From Veillonella sp. VA139 (GTDB lineage Bacteria > Bacillota > Negativicutes > Veillonellales > Veillonellaceae), in assembly GCF_003992005.1 (NCBI RefSeq), contig NZ_RQVL01000004.1:1-64000 (forward strand): a DNA stretch of 64,000 nucleotides, written 5' to 3'. The notes beneath the pieces are model-generated. The model was not told the DNA's origin. It was given only the letters and a program-made list of their open reading frames with translations, and made no database searches. Made by a program: the position numbers and the translations under genes. Shown here one piece after another: positions 34,979 through 45,099 of the stretch (position 1 is the first letter of the stretch; the number at the start of each line of letters is the position of its first letter).

Positions 34979-36338
34979 CCGCGTATAACTCCTTTCTATA
35001 CTTAATCGCCTCTAATAAAGCATCCTGTCCTACTTCTTTTCTTTCCAAAGCTCGCATTACCTGCTCGTCCATGGTATCTTTCGTAACTAAGTGATGAACG
35101 ATAACCGGCTCTTGTTGCCCTTGGCGATGAAGCCTTGCATTCGCTTGTTGGTACTGCTCAAGGCTCCACGTTAAGCCATACCATACGATGATATGACCAC
35201 CAGCTTGTAGATTTAACCCATATCCTGCGCTTGCTGGATGTGCTAAAAGCATTTGTATATTACCTGTATTCCATTCTTCCACATCTGCATCCGTTTTCAG
35301 TTCTACCGATTTAGGAAATGCGTCTTTGATTGACTCCAGATCGTGCTTGAAGTTGTAAAATACAAGAATTGGTTTCCCCTCGTTCACTTCAACCAGTTCT
35401 TTCAATCGCTCAATCTTTTGTCTATGTATTACGATTGCATCGCCGTCCTCGTTATATATAGCACCATTTGCCATTTGTAGCAGCTTATTTGCCACGGCAG
35501 CAGCATTGAGTGCGCTTATCTCCTCATCTACTAAGGTAAGGATGTGCGTACGCTCCATTTCACGGTACAGCTCTCGTTCTTTGTCAGTGAGTTCAATTGT
35601 AATCACATTGTCTATCCGATCAGGTAGGTTCAAATAATCCTTAGCTTTCAAGCTCATACAGATGTCTTGGATTTTACTATAAATCAGTTCATCGCTACCG
35701 ATTTGTAGGCGATAACTGTAAACGATATGCCCGTTTGTTTTATCGGGTCTGAAGTATCTCGTTCGATATTCTGTAATAGTCTTGCCTAACCGCTCCCCAC
35801 CGTCCAATAAATACATCTGCGCCCATAAGTCCATCAACGTATTCGGTGCTGGTGTGCCTGTTAGAATGACGATACGCTTAAATAAAGGTCTCATCTTTCG
35901 CATCGCTTTGAATCGTTTGGCTTGCGGGTTCTTGAACGATGAACTCTCATCTATGACTAGCATGTCAAATGGGAACTGCTTCTTCTTTTTTAAGTACTCA
36001 TATAGCCATTGCACGTTCTCACGGTTCATCACGTAGATATCGGCTTCACTTTCCAAGGCTTGTATTCGATCGTTAGCGCTACCCAATATCGATGCCACTC
36101 GTAGATATTTCGTTTGGTCCCATTTCCGCGCTTCTTGTGCCCACGTTGATTCAGCGACCTTCTTAGGGGCAATGATTAGCACCTTTTGCACATCGAACGA
36201 ATCGTACATGAGTTGTTCGATTGCGTATAAGGTGGAAATGGTCTTGCCTAGTCCCATATCTAGTAACAAGCCGTAGTGCGTATTCTCCATGACGCGCTCA
36301 ATGGCAATTCTCTGGTACTCATGGGGCACAAAATACAT
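34971..36338 (-). CDS. SNF2-family DEAD/DEAH-box helicase
   Basis: 455 residues. Walker A region LLLDMGLGKTISTLYAIEQL near 28-47, motif II VIDESSSFKN near 130, motif III LTGTPAPN near 158, and motif VI ARLHRQGQQEP near 407. SNF2-type helicases are common in phage replication modules beside a VRR-NUC nuclease, as here. It overlaps the VRR-NUC gene by 20 bp. Confidence 0.93.
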   Translation of the reverse strand: MYFVPHEYQRIAIERVMENTHYGLLLDMGLGKTISTLYAIEQLMYDSFDVQKVLIIAPKKVAESTWAQEARKWDQTKYLRVASILGSANDRIQALESEADIYVMNRENVQWLYEYLKKKKQFPFDMLVIDESSSFKNPQAKRFKAMRKMRPLFKRIVILTGTPAPNTLMDLWAQMYLLDGGERLGKTITEYRTRYFRPDKTNGHIVYSYRLQIGSDELIYSKIQDICMSLKAKDYLNLPDRIDNVITIELTDKERELYREMERTHILTLVDEEISALNAAAVANKLLQMANGAIYNEDGDAIVIHRQKIERLKELVEVNEGKPILVFYNFKHDLESIKDAFPKSVELKTDADVEEWNTGNIQMLLAHPASAGYGLNLQAGGHIIVWYGLTWSLEQYQQANARLHRQGQQEPVIVHHLVTKDTMDEQVMRALERKEVGQDALLEAIKYRKELYADE

Positions 36339-36618
36339 CGTACTTCAACTCCGCTAACATTAATAAATCCCGCGCCTCTATTTTATTAGATATGAGAAAC
36401 ACCATGGCGCCTTTCTGCTGCAATCTTGCTATCTGGAATGCCTGCGTGTGTGAAAGTCTTCCCGTTTCCGATTTTAGTTCTACAAATACCACATCTCCAC
36501 CTGGCATCACGACAATACGATCTGGCACACCATCATTTCCGGGTGAAACAAACTTCATATATATACATCCTAGTTTTTTCAGCTCTTGGCCAAGCCATCT
36601 CTCTAATTCTTTTTCCAT
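36319..36618 (-). CDS. VRR-NUC domain nuclease
   Basis: 99 residues with the PD-(D/E)XK-type core GNDGVPDRIVVMPGGDVVFV then ELKSETGRLS near 27-58 and a final HTQAFQIARLQQKGAMVFLI. VRR-NUC proteins resolve branched DNA in phage replication. It pairs with the SNF2 helicase. Confidence 0.9.
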   Translation of the reverse strand: MEKELERWLGQELKKLGCIYMKFVSPGNDGVPDRIVVMPGGDVVFVELKSETGRLSHTQAFQIARLQQKGAMVFLISNKIEARDLLMLAELKYDVFCAP

Positions 36619-36654
36619 CGTCTATTCTCACTCCTTCCAAAGCATCCTAAAAAT

Positions 36655-37005
36655 AATTGGACACACCCGCAAACCGTTGGTATCACTGGTCTCACCGCTT
36701 TAGCGTGTCCAATGTGTCCAATTTTCAGCCCATATATATATATACGCGTATTTGCGTTTTTTACGTGTATATATATACTTCTATTTTTTATTTTTTTATT
36801 TATTATAAATAATTGGACACACTGGACACAGCAGCTTATAACTATAGTAGTACCAATACTTTGTCGGTGTGTCCGAAGGTGTGTCCAATTGTGTTTAGCG
36901 TGTCCAATTATTGCCTTATATTAGCAATCACTCATGTATGTAAAGGTATGTTTATTCTTTCAAATATTTATACTATTTTAAACCCGGACACGCGGACACA
37001 CTCCC
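36655..37005. other. candidate replication origin with GTGTCC iterons
   Basis: A 400-bp non-coding stretch (36619-37020) between replication genes. It holds about ten copies of GTGTCC/GGACAC, several as GTGTCCAATT or AATTGGACAC, in two orientations. An AT-rich block with TATATATATATACGCG-type alternation and long T-runs sits between them. Iterons around an easily melted region beside primase/helicase genes fit a phage origin. It could instead be an operator cluster. Confidence 0.55.
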
Positions 37006-37020
37006 GCATTCTCAATTATA

Positions 37021-39405
37021 TTAGTGCACTGGTTCTTCCCGAACAAACGCTCTTTGCGGTCCGTACAGCTTACCAAATCGTATCTTTCCAGTTCCGTTTG
37101 TATATGGAACCCACCCGGGGATCGATTGTAATACATCTGTGATTTCACGGGCTTTAGCGTTTAACAAATTCTTTCTATCCCCTTCTAACAGTTCACACCA
37201 GATCTCCAAGGGGCACACGCGTTCCCGCAATCGGAATCCACTGGCTTCGGTCTCATCATATTCACGGATGTATTCACGCCTGTCATAAAGATCGTAATCC
37301 TCCCAATCAGCAGGTAGTCGCATGCTCAAATACTCTTCAATCAGACCCATCAGCTCCCCGCCTTCCGTATGCGACATTTGCACCCGCATCGCTTCTTCTG
37401 CAATGGCGCCCTCAAGCACTAAAGATTCACCTTCGGACCAATAATAGAACGCCTCCGCCCAAAATTGGTCGATTTCTTCATCCGTAATATCCCACGAGTT
37501 CGCCGTCTTTCTATCCTTATCTCCAGTGATTGGCCAAAAACGACGGTTACCCGTTCTATCTTTTAAAAACATCAAGTTATTAGTTGACCCTGCAAAGACG
37601 CACTGGCGAGGGTATTCTTCGGTACGCCTGCCGTAAGGGGAACGGAAACGATCCGATGCACGGCTTATGAAAGCCTTAACGATTTCATTTTCGTTTTTAA
37701 AGGTAGGCGCCAGCTCTCCTAACTCTATCACCCAAGATCCTTGTATTTGCTCCATGGTATCTTTAGTTTTGATATCTACTAATGAGTTATTAAACCAGCC
37801 CTTGCCTAGCTTTTCTAAAATCAAAGACTTTCCCAGCCCTTGTGACCCGTACAAAACAATAGCTGTATCGAACTTGATACCAGGGTGCATGACCCTGGCC
37901 ACTGCTCCACATAACCATTTGCGCGTCGCTGCTCGAACGTAGGCAGTATCTTCTGCACCTAGGTATTTGATGAATAATTCGTCAACCCTGCACTCACCAT
38001 CCCATTTGACGCTGTGCAAGTAATCACGTACAGGATGAAATTTGTTATCTTGCGTCACTTCTTGCAGGGCATCGTCTATGATTCCTTTGCCTTTAATACA
38101 AAATTTCGTTGCGAAGTAGTTCCTAAGGCACGCATCGTCTGTGTCTGTCCAGAATAAAGAACTGTTTCGCGTTCTCCACGGCAAATCCCCAAGCACAACT
38201 AACCGATGTGCGAACTCATCTAATCCTACTTTATCTTTTAAAGCTGGATCGTGCTTTAGGATGACAAGACAGTTATAAACGTCGGACTCTGGGATGCCTT
38301 GCTTGGTCCGCTTTAATTTCGACAAAAAATCTATATCGTCTTCCTCGATGTCGTCAAAGTCCATGTCCTGCATCCGCTCTTTATCGAGCAAGATGGCAGC
38401 AGCGCCGTCCTCGTTGGCGAACTCAATCATAGCTTTGTAGCTTGGCTGTTCAGTGATTTTAAGAGTATCGTCCTTATCTCGATCGCCAAACTTGTGTAGT
38501 CGTACTAAGTCGAAGGCATTCACTAGCTTACCGCCTACTGGGTCTGTAGCATGGTTCGAGTAGGCGAACGTGTCATTATCATAAATCACTAAACCGCCTA
38601 CTGTGCTACCAGCTGAATACGTGTATCGACCTTCCACTTGCGTGGGGGTGTATACCTCTGGTAAGAACTTAGCAATGGCTTCCGTAATGGAATAGCTCCG
38701 GCAGAACGCTCCAAGTAAGCCCTTTTTCTCCAGCGGGTTTCCCTGCTTATGGGCATCCGACAATCTGACCGCGGACTCTTTCTCAGATATTGGCCAAAAG
38801 CTAGTATCTCGCCAATCATGATAGGTTGCAAGGTACGCATCCACGCTAACGAGGTCGCCCTCGCCATGTTGGTAAACGTATTCTGCGTCTTTTGGACAAG
38901 ACGGCCAATACATAAGGCGCTCGGCTTGATGGGTAGAGCTATCGAACATTTCGATGCCAATATCATCAGCCATACGCCGTGATACCGCTTGGAACTCATC
39001 AGGCGACATCGAACGATCAACTGGCACGATAACACGGTAGCGAGGATGCTCAGTTGTATGGCTATGGGTGGAGTACAGTACGTACTCCTTACCCCCTAAG
39101 CACATATCAAGGTCAAATAGGAAGTCCTCGGACGGACTATCTGCATCAAGTGTAATCAAATACCGTTCCTTCACGGCACCGCGAACACGGCGACCGTTTT
39201 TAGGGATATACCCACCTACGAAACCGCCTACGTCCTTTTGCTTGCCCTGCGCTGACTTTGACATCTTCGCATATTCTGCTACGGTTTCCTTCGTAACAGT
39301 AGGCGAGGCTAACCGCTTGGCTAGGTCTTGCCAAGTCATCTTCTCCGATTTCCATTTGAGAGAAGTGCGGCTATGGCCAATCGCAATGATTATGTTGTTG
39401 TCCAT
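37021..39405 (-). CDS. primase / VapE-type replication helicase
   Basis: 794 residues. The N-terminal half looks like an archaeo-eukaryotic-type primase region (YLITLDADSPSEDFLFDLDM near 83-102, HPRYRVIVPVDRSMSPDEFQ near 120-139). The C-terminal half is a VapE helicase with Walker A YGSQGLGKSLILEKLG near 516 and QGSWVIELGELAP. It probably starts phage DNA replication at the nearby iteron region. It is the longest replication gene and lies just left of the PcfJ-like gene. Confidence 0.85.
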   Translation of the reverse strand: MDNNIIIAIGHSRTSLKWKSEKMTWQDLAKRLASPTVTKETVAEYAKMSKSAQGKQKDVGGFVGGYIPKNGRRVRGAVKERYLITLDADSPSEDFLFDLDMCLGGKEYVLYSTHSHTTEHPRYRVIVPVDRSMSPDEFQAVSRRMADDIGIEMFDSSTHQAERLMYWPSCPKDAEYVYQHGEGDLVSVDAYLATYHDWRDTSFWPISEKESAVRLSDAHKQGNPLEKKGLLGAFCRSYSITEAIAKFLPEVYTPTQVEGRYTYSAGSTVGGLVIYDNDTFAYSNHATDPVGGKLVNAFDLVRLHKFGDRDKDDTLKITEQPSYKAMIEFANEDGAAAILLDKERMQDMDFDDIEEDDIDFLSKLKRTKQGIPESDVYNCLVILKHDPALKDKVGLDEFAHRLVVLGDLPWRTRNSSLFWTDTDDACLRNYFATKFCIKGKGIIDDALQEVTQDNKFHPVRDYLHSVKWDGECRVDELFIKYLGAEDTAYVRAATRKWLCGAVARVMHPGIKFDTAIVLYGSQGLGKSLILEKLGKGWFNNSLVDIKTKDTMEQIQGSWVIELGELAPTFKNENEIVKAFISRASDRFRSPYGRRTEEYPRQCVFAGSTNNLMFLKDRTGNRRFWPITGDKDRKTANSWDITDEEIDQFWAEAFYYWSEGESLVLEGAIAEEAMRVQMSHTEGGELMGLIEEYLSMRLPADWEDYDLYDRREYIREYDETEASGFRLRERVCPLEIWCELLEGDRKNLLNAKAREITDVLQSIPGWVPYTNGTGKIRFGKLYGPQRAFVREEPVH

Positions 39406-39453
39406 CTACGTCGCTCCTCCCATTGCAATGTCGTGCATATACGCGCCTACCGT

Positions 39454-41067
39454 TCACTGCCTATCCTGCATCCAAGCAAGGACTGCTTGATTGACAATTT
39501 CGTCTTCGCGCACACCTTTATTACTTATAATCTTGGCTTGCGCTATTTCTTTAAATTTCTCCCCTACCGGCTTTACTTCTATACACGCCACTGGCTTATG
39601 GTTTTTATAAACGCCAACGATTGCGCATTCCGCTCGTTTCACTCGTTTGATATACGTACCAACACAGTTTTTGAGTTCGTGCCCTAATGCTATTATTTCA
39701 TGCGTTGAGCCTACTGGTACGAAAGATAAGCCATTGCAGGTATCTTCTAACCTTTTATGTTGGTCTGTTTGCTGCACAGGTAGATTTTCATTTTTCTCGA
39801 AATCTAACATGTGCATCACAGTATCGTGCAAATCTTTTATTTGAACCTTACTGGCCCATAGGAGTTTCTTCTTTTCTCGAGATAATTCGTAGTACATATT
39901 CGCCGTATCCCGCAAGTCACCATAACTCTTGGAGGATTTGAAGAATAGTAAAGCCTTTCGTTCGCCCCAATTGTGGCACAAGGTGCGCACGAACTTCGCC
40001 AAAGGGTCCCTTTCAGATTGAATGCGGGATAGCGACCATAAGTGGAAGTCGTTCGCTTTAGTTGTCTCCGTGATCCAATCAATGAACGCTTTCTTATAGT
40101 CCATCGTCAGGAATAGCATGCCTGCCGTATGGATCAGTTGGGCGTAAAGAAAAGGTGACTCAGTCAATAGTCTACGGACCCAGCGCACATTCGGTAATTG
40201 GTGCCCTTGAACGAGCGCATCCACAAATGACAAATTTTTCGCAAGTCCTTCGTAAAAGGCATTCACATTTGTTTTGCCGTTCACGAAATGCACCGAATAA
40301 TCTATGTATTGTGCCTTTAACTTTTGGTTTATAGCCGGGCCATCTGGTGCCACCATTTTCCATGCTAAGTTGTGCAGTAAGTTCACCAACGACCCAGCGG
40401 GTTCTGTCAGTTGTACTCCCGATCGAAACGGCTTAACTTTATATCCTACCTTCTTGGATAACTTTTGAAAGAATGCCTCTTTCAACACTTTCCCAAACTC
40501 CTTAAATTTAGGGCGGTGCTCGTAGAGTCTACACTTGTCATGAGCCACCAGCCACTGAATTGGTAATGGATATAGTTGGAACTCATCTACCACGCACTCT
40601 AATTCACTGACAATATCAGATGCTGTGCGTCGCTTTTGCACTAAGAACACCTTGCGTTTCCTAAAGTCGAAACGGATTACATCAATTACACGGGGCTTTT
40701 GGCCAACACGCACAATGAGATAATCCGAATCAACCATCATATAGGAGTATTCAAATTTCACATCGAGAATATGTCCACGGTCAATAATGGATAGATCCAT
40801 ACTCGTTGGAACTGACTGCATTCCGTACGCATCCGCAACGTATAACCTATTCATGTTGAGCAGTTTCCCGCAATGGGGACAGTAAAACTTATCAGCATAC
40901 GCTGGATCAGGTCCGTATTCCATGCCCCTATACTTAGTTGGCCACAAGCAGTTGAAGGACTGCCCGCAGTCCACATGGTGGTAGATTGCGGGCGAAGTAT
41001 CACCGACTTGTTGTCTCCGAATCACGTCGTAGAGCTTATCTACTTGTAATCTAAATAAGGTTTTCAT
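39454..41067 (-). CDS. PcfJ-like protein
   Basis: 537 residues. An N-terminal zinc-ribbon-like region (KFYCPHCGKLLNMNRLYVAD near 61-80) and a C-terminal PcfJ domain with THEIIALGHELKNCVGTYIK then KRVKRAECAIVGVYKNHKPV. PcfJ proteins occur in phages and conjugative plasmids; their exact role is unsettled. It is part of the leftward replication operon. Confidence 0.8.
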   Translation of the reverse strand: MKTLFRLQVDKLYDVIRRQQVGDTSPAIYHHVDCGQSFNCLWPTKYRGMEYGPDPAYADKFYCPHCGKLLNMNRLYVADAYGMQSVPTSMDLSIIDRGHILDVKFEYSYMMVDSDYLIVRVGQKPRVIDVIRFDFRKRKVFLVQKRRTASDIVSELECVVDEFQLYPLPIQWLVAHDKCRLYEHRPKFKEFGKVLKEAFFQKLSKKVGYKVKPFRSGVQLTEPAGSLVNLLHNLAWKMVAPDGPAINQKLKAQYIDYSVHFVNGKTNVNAFYEGLAKNLSFVDALVQGHQLPNVRWVRRLLTESPFLYAQLIHTAGMLFLTMDYKKAFIDWITETTKANDFHLWSLSRIQSERDPLAKFVRTLCHNWGERKALLFFKSSKSYGDLRDTANMYYELSREKKKLLWASKVQIKDLHDTVMHMLDFEKNENLPVQQTDQHKRLEDTCNGLSFVPVGSTHEIIALGHELKNCVGTYIKRVKRAECAIVGVYKNHKPVACIEVKPVGEKFKEIAQAKIISNKGVREDEIVNQAVLAWMQDRQ

Positions 41068-41074
41068 ATCCCAC

Positions 41075-41422
41075 CTATAACAAATCGTCTAAATCGTCGT
41101 CCTCTTCTTCAATTTCTGGTTCAGTCACTTCTGGTTCCACTACTTCAACAGGCTCTTCCTTTTTCTTTTTAGAAGATTTGCGTTTTGGCTTTTCTTCGGT
41201 TTCGACTACTTCTTCTACAGGTTCAGCAGCTTTCGCCTTTTCTGTTTCAGCAGAAGCAGTCGTTCCGTTCATTACTTGTAAGGCTAGTGAGCAAGCTGCA
41301 ATGCAACCTTCGCAGTAAGCAACCGCTTGTTCTTTTCGTTCGCTATCTGGGGCTTCCATTACTTTCTCGTATAAACCTTCAATAGCTTGTTTTTGTTGTT
41401 CAATTTGTGATTTGCTAATCAT
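41075..41422 (-). CDS. acidic phage hypothetical protein
   Basis: 115 residues. A helical N-terminus with two cysteines (VAYCEGCIAACSLALQVMNG) and an acidic, low-complexity C-terminus ending EEEDDDLDDLL. Acidic tails of this kind occur in ssDNA-binding-associated phage proteins, and the DUF2815 gene nearby ends similarly. The function is unknown. Confidence 0.6.
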   Translation of the reverse strand: MISKSQIEQQKQAIEGLYEKVMEAPDSERKEQAVAYCEGCIAACSLALQVMNGTTASAETEKAKAAEPVEEVVETEEKPKRKSSKKKKEEPVEVVEPEVTEPEIEEEDDDLDDLL

Positions 41423-41434
41423 AATATAATCCTC

Positions 41435-43366
41435 CTAATCTTTCATGTAGTACGGGTTCTCAAACCCAGCAGCATCTAATATAAGCCCCTCATTCCAGGG
41501 CTCTTTTTCACACATAATACTAATTACTTCTTCAAGGCTACCTACTCCGATAGGTGCCTCAATAACCACCTCATCGTGGATGTGAGCTACTATTTTGTAC
41601 CCGGCTTTTGAAAGTCTAAGCATAGCAGATGCTAAGCAGTCTCTTGCCACCGCTTGTACGATGTTCTCCACTAGCTTACCGCCGTACGTCTCCACTTTGC
41701 CCCACGTGTTCTTCACTTGGTCCATACCGTCATACTCTATGGAAGGCGATCCGAATCGATTCGTTCCTATTCTAGGTCTAGCATAGGCAAGCCTACGACC
41801 AGATGGCAGTTCGACAAACATAAACCCTTTTGATTTAAAGAACTTTATTCCTTGTGGTATCTTAACAGGCTCACCTGTTTGCACAACACGCTTTGCCGCT
41901 CTATCTGCATCATTCCAAAATCTGACGATGCGAGGACTTGCACTGCGCCATGCGGAGATAATACCAGGCAATTCGTCTTCTGGAATCTCTTCCGTAGTGT
42001 CCATCGCTTTCATAGCGCCCACTCCACCACCGTACCCCAAGGCAAGTTCAGCGACTTTACCTTTCTGCCGTAAATGACCATTCTCGCCGTGCTTTTCGAC
42101 CGGCACATGGAACATACTGGATGCCGATGCGCAGTAGATGTCACCACCACTAGCGAATACCTCTTGGCGCCATTTCTCTCCGGCGAGCCAAGCGATGACC
42201 CTCGCCTCGATCGCACTGAAGTCTGCCACAATGAAACGGTGACCCTCTTCTGCGACAAGTGCCGTTCTAATGAGCTGCTTGATGACGTCACCGGGATTGC
42301 CGTATAGAATATCTAGCATTTCCACATCTCCTGCTTTTAGAACTTCCCTTGCCGTATCAATGTCGGATAGATAGTTCCTTGGCAGATTCTGCAACTGCAC
42401 GATGCGACCAGCCCAGCGACCACTGCGCATAGCGCCGTAGAACTGTAGCATGCCGTGGATGCGACCGTCGGAACACAGTGCATTCCTCATCGCTAGATAC
42501 TTTTTAATTGAAGAGTTACCTAGCACTTGGCGATTCTCAAGCACGGTTCGCACATCGCTAGGGATATCCTCGGCAAGCAGTGCGCTAACATCTTCCTTGC
42601 ACAAGGTTTCAAACTCACGACCTAAGCGCTCACCTAACCACTCCTTGAGTTGCATTGTACTATTGGGATTGTCTAGCCCAGTGAGTAATTGCGACGACTT
42701 TGTGGCGGTCTCTACGAGTTCATCGTTACAGGCAAGCGCCGCATCAACGAGTTCCATGTCGACCTTTACACCACGCCAATTAATCTCTTGATCAAGTAGC
42801 CAGTATTTTTGTTCAATCGCTGGCGGTTTGAGCGATAAGAGCTTGCGTCGTATGGTCTGTTCCACCACGACGTCTTGCCGGCAGTATTCGATGAACTCCG
42901 CCCACTTCTCCGGCGCATCACTAGGCATGTTGCGTGTACTTGGGTTGTTCTTAGTCGGTGTTCTAGGCACTGAGAAGAATTGAATCAACCGTTTCCCCTT
43001 GCTATCCTTTTCTACGGGTAACTTGAGGGCTTTAGCCACATTGTCTAATCCAGCAGGTAGACTACAGTATAAGGCAAGCACCGACGTACACTCCCAATTC
43101 CTGTAGTCCGCATCAGGATAATATTTCTTCAAACACAACATTTCAAAGGCCGCATTGAACGCGGTTTTGGTAATCTCTGGATTGTACAAAGCAGCAACCA
43201 CCTTGTCCGGTAATTGCTGCCTTGTCATATCAACGACCTCAACGGGCTCGCCATCGAATGAGTAGGCAAATAGGAGTATTTCAAATGAATCACCATCGAC
43301 GTATCGCTGCGCCCCATAATTGATAGGGCATTCACTATACGTCTCTAGATCAATACTCAACTCCAT
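41435..43366 (-). CDS. family A DNA polymerase
   Basis: 643 residues. An N-terminal 3'-5' exonuclease domain starts MELSIDLETYSECPINYGAQ. The polymerase domain has motif A FIVADFSAIEARVIAWLAGE near 379-398, motif B-like KGKVAELALGYGGGVGAM and motif C KIVAHIHDEVVIEAP near 599-613. No 5' nuclease domain. It copies phage DNA. The DUF2815 gene lies 14 bp upstream in the same operon. Confidence 0.94.
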   Translation of the reverse strand: MELSIDLETYSECPINYGAQRYVDGDSFEILLFAYSFDGEPVEVVDMTRQQLPDKVVAALYNPEITKTAFNAAFEMLCLKKYYPDADYRNWECTSVLALYCSLPAGLDNVAKALKLPVEKDSKGKRLIQFFSVPRTPTKNNPSTRNMPSDAPEKWAEFIEYCRQDVVVEQTIRRKLLSLKPPAIEQKYWLLDQEINWRGVKVDMELVDAALACNDELVETATKSSQLLTGLDNPNSTMQLKEWLGERLGREFETLCKEDVSALLAEDIPSDVRTVLENRQVLGNSSIKKYLAMRNALCSDGRIHGMLQFYGAMRSGRWAGRIVQLQNLPRNYLSDIDTAREVLKAGDVEMLDILYGNPGDVIKQLIRTALVAEEGHRFIVADFSAIEARVIAWLAGEKWRQEVFASGGDIYCASASSMFHVPVEKHGENGHLRQKGKVAELALGYGGGVGAMKAMDTTEEIPEDELPGIISAWRSASPRIVRFWNDADRAAKRVVQTGEPVKIPQGIKFFKSKGFMFVELPSGRRLAYARPRIGTNRFGSPSIEYDGMDQVKNTWGKVETYGGKLVENIVQAVARDCLASAMLRLSKAGYKIVAHIHDEVVIEAPIGVGSLEEVISIMCEKEPWNEGLILDAAGFENPYYMKD

Positions 43367-43379
43367 AATTACCTCCTAA

Positions 43380-43940
43380 TTAAATAATGTCGTCCTCGTC
43401 TAGGTCGTCTCCTAAATCATCGTCAAAATCGTTAACATTGACGGTCATTCCGCCAAGTCGTGGGCCGTCTTTGACTTTACGAAGTCCGTTAAGGCCAAAT
43501 CCTACGCCCTTCTTGCCATTGACGTTGTAAACGAATACGCCAATTTGTGCCTGTACGAACACACCGCTGTAAATCTCTTCCTCGATATCGAATGGGTCCA
43601 TTTTAACTTTGTCGCGAGTAAAGCACACTGGTTGCTTATCTGCGTTCACGTTGATGAAGAACTTACCTTCATAAGTTTCTGGTTGATCGGCAACCGCTGC
43701 ATCCGTGTCGCCATCTCGTAAATTTAACTTGATGAACTGTGTTTTGCCTTCCATTTTAGCGATTGCCTTAGGGTAAGATTTCAATTCTGCGATAGCGGCT
43801 TCTAATTTTTTAATTGTTTTCGTGTCGCTTTTGTCGATAATAATTTGAGCACTATAACGTTCTTTTCCTTCTGGGTTTCGTTTAGGTTCTGCGATATTCG
43901 CGTAAGATAATCGAACGATTCCTGTTGTTGCTTTTGCCAT
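43380..43940 (-). CDS. DUF2815 ssDNA-binding-like protein
   Basis: 186 residues from the start at 43940 (MAKATTGIVRLSYANIAEPK), chosen because AAGGAG lies before it; the longer frame to 43985 overlaps the next gene. The domain and its place beside PolA and DUF2800 fit the DUF2815 family, thought to bind ssDNA. The C-terminal tail is very acidic (DDDLGDDLDEDD), as in single-strand-binding proteins. Confidence 0.85.
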   Translation of the reverse strand: MAKATTGIVRLSYANIAEPKRNPEGKERYSAQIIIDKSDTKTIKKLEAAIAELKSYPKAIAKMEGKTQFIKLNLRDGDTDAAVADQPETYEGKFFINVNADKQPVCFTRDKVKMDPFDIEEEIYSGVFVQAQIGVFVYNVNGKKGVGFGLNGLRKVKDGPRLGGMTVNVNDFDDDLGDDLDEDDII

Positions 43941-43953
43941 TGTTGTAATCTCC

Positions 43954-45099
43954 TTATTCAATATCATCGTCGAAATCATCGACATTAACTGTGTTATTTG
44001 TAATTGCCGGTCGCTTATCCGATTCTGGAACTAGGGTTGGTTTCCCTGGTGGCTTTTCAATGAAAGCCTCAAGGTGTTCTGCTACACCTTTTTTACCCAG
44101 TACTTTTTGTAGGGCGGTAATGCCCTCAAGTTCTTTAGGTTTGAATATTTCTTCTTCTTTGTAGCCGTTTTCTAGTAGTACTTTTGCAGCACCTTCGGGA
44201 TCTACGATAGTTCGCCTTGATGTGCCTTCTACTAACTTGTAGCCCTTCCATTCCTTCTCACCACTTACCGCTTTATCGTAGGCGTAGTCATACACGCCTT
44301 TGATCCATTTGGTGATAAGGTCCTTCATACCAATAAGCTCTGCTACCTCGTCATCCGTAAGTAGCTGGTTTAGTTTTCCGCCATGCTTGTAGAATGGTGC
44401 AAGGCATGCATCCGCTAGTGCCCTGCATTGGTGCCTAGCCTTGCAAAAGTTACAGTAATCACAAGGGGTACAGTCTCCACTGCCTTCCCATGCAGCTTGC
44501 GCTTTAGGGATAATCTCATCGCCCCATGCGAGTAGCTCCTCGATAGGTAGCTCTTCAGTAGATACACTATCAAGGCGAGGTTGCACGATTGTCATTCTAA
44601 CTGTATGAATATCGTACAGCAGTTCAAATGTATCGTAAGCACCTAATGCATAGAGTCGCATTTGCGTATTGCCTACGGCGCTTACTGGTACGCCTTTACC
44701 GAACTTCAAATCGATAACCTCTAATACTCCATCGGACACGATGCACATATCACCAGTTCCAAACCCTTCCGGCACCCAGCGGGAGAAGTCTAAACGAGCC
44801 TCGATGAGTATCTCGGCATCGACGGAACGGGCTCTTGCCTCGTTCACTTTCTCTTCGCAGATATCTACATACTTATTAACCGCTTCGAGCATCTCATTCG
44901 TATGGCTACCGTCAGCTGGTGCCTTTGCACTTTCTAATTTGTGGCGTAGAATTGACTCTGCCAGATCGTGCGCCTGTGTACCTTCCGCAGCATAGGGAGA
45001 CTGCTCATCAGGGAACTGTGCCTCTAGCCTTGCACTAGGTGTGCATACTAGCCACCTAGCGCTACTAGATGCCCCTAGTAGGGCATGTTTCTTAGGCAC
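43954..45099 (-). CDS. DUF2800 PD-(D/E)XK-like nuclease
   Basis: 381 residues beginning MPKKHALLGASSSARWLVCT, then EGTQAHDLAESILRHKL; a core GVLEVIDLKFGKGVPVSAVG near 126-145, with Asp and Lys as in RecB-type nucleases, and four cysteines near 213-226 (CTPCDYCNFCKARHQCRALA) for an Fe-S or zinc cluster. DUF2800 proteins are RecB-like exonucleases in phage recombination modules. Confidence 0.85.
   Translation of the reverse strand: MPKKHALLGASSSARWLVCTPSARLEAQFPDEQSPYAAEGTQAHDLAESILRHKLESAKAPADGSHTNEMLEAVNKYVDICEEKVNEARARSVDAEILIEARLDFSRWVPEGFGTGDMCIVSDGVLEVIDLKFGKGVPVSAVGNTQMRLYALGAYDTFELLYDIHTVRMTIVQPRLDSVSTEELPIEELLAWGDEIIPKAQAAWEGSGDCTPCDYCNFCKARHQCRALADACLAPFYKHGGKLNQLLTDDEVAELIGMKDLITKWIKGVYDYAYDKAVSGEKEWKGYKLVEGTSRRTIVDPEGAAKVLLENGYKEEEIFKPKELEGITALQKVLGKKGVAEHLEAFIEKPPGKPTLVPESDKRPAITNNTVNVDDFDDDIE

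Noticed and set aside
36729..36775. TA dinucleotide tract as a phase-variation microsatellite
   Set aside because: It lies in a non-coding block among iterons with no gene start beside it; read as the melting part of an origin.
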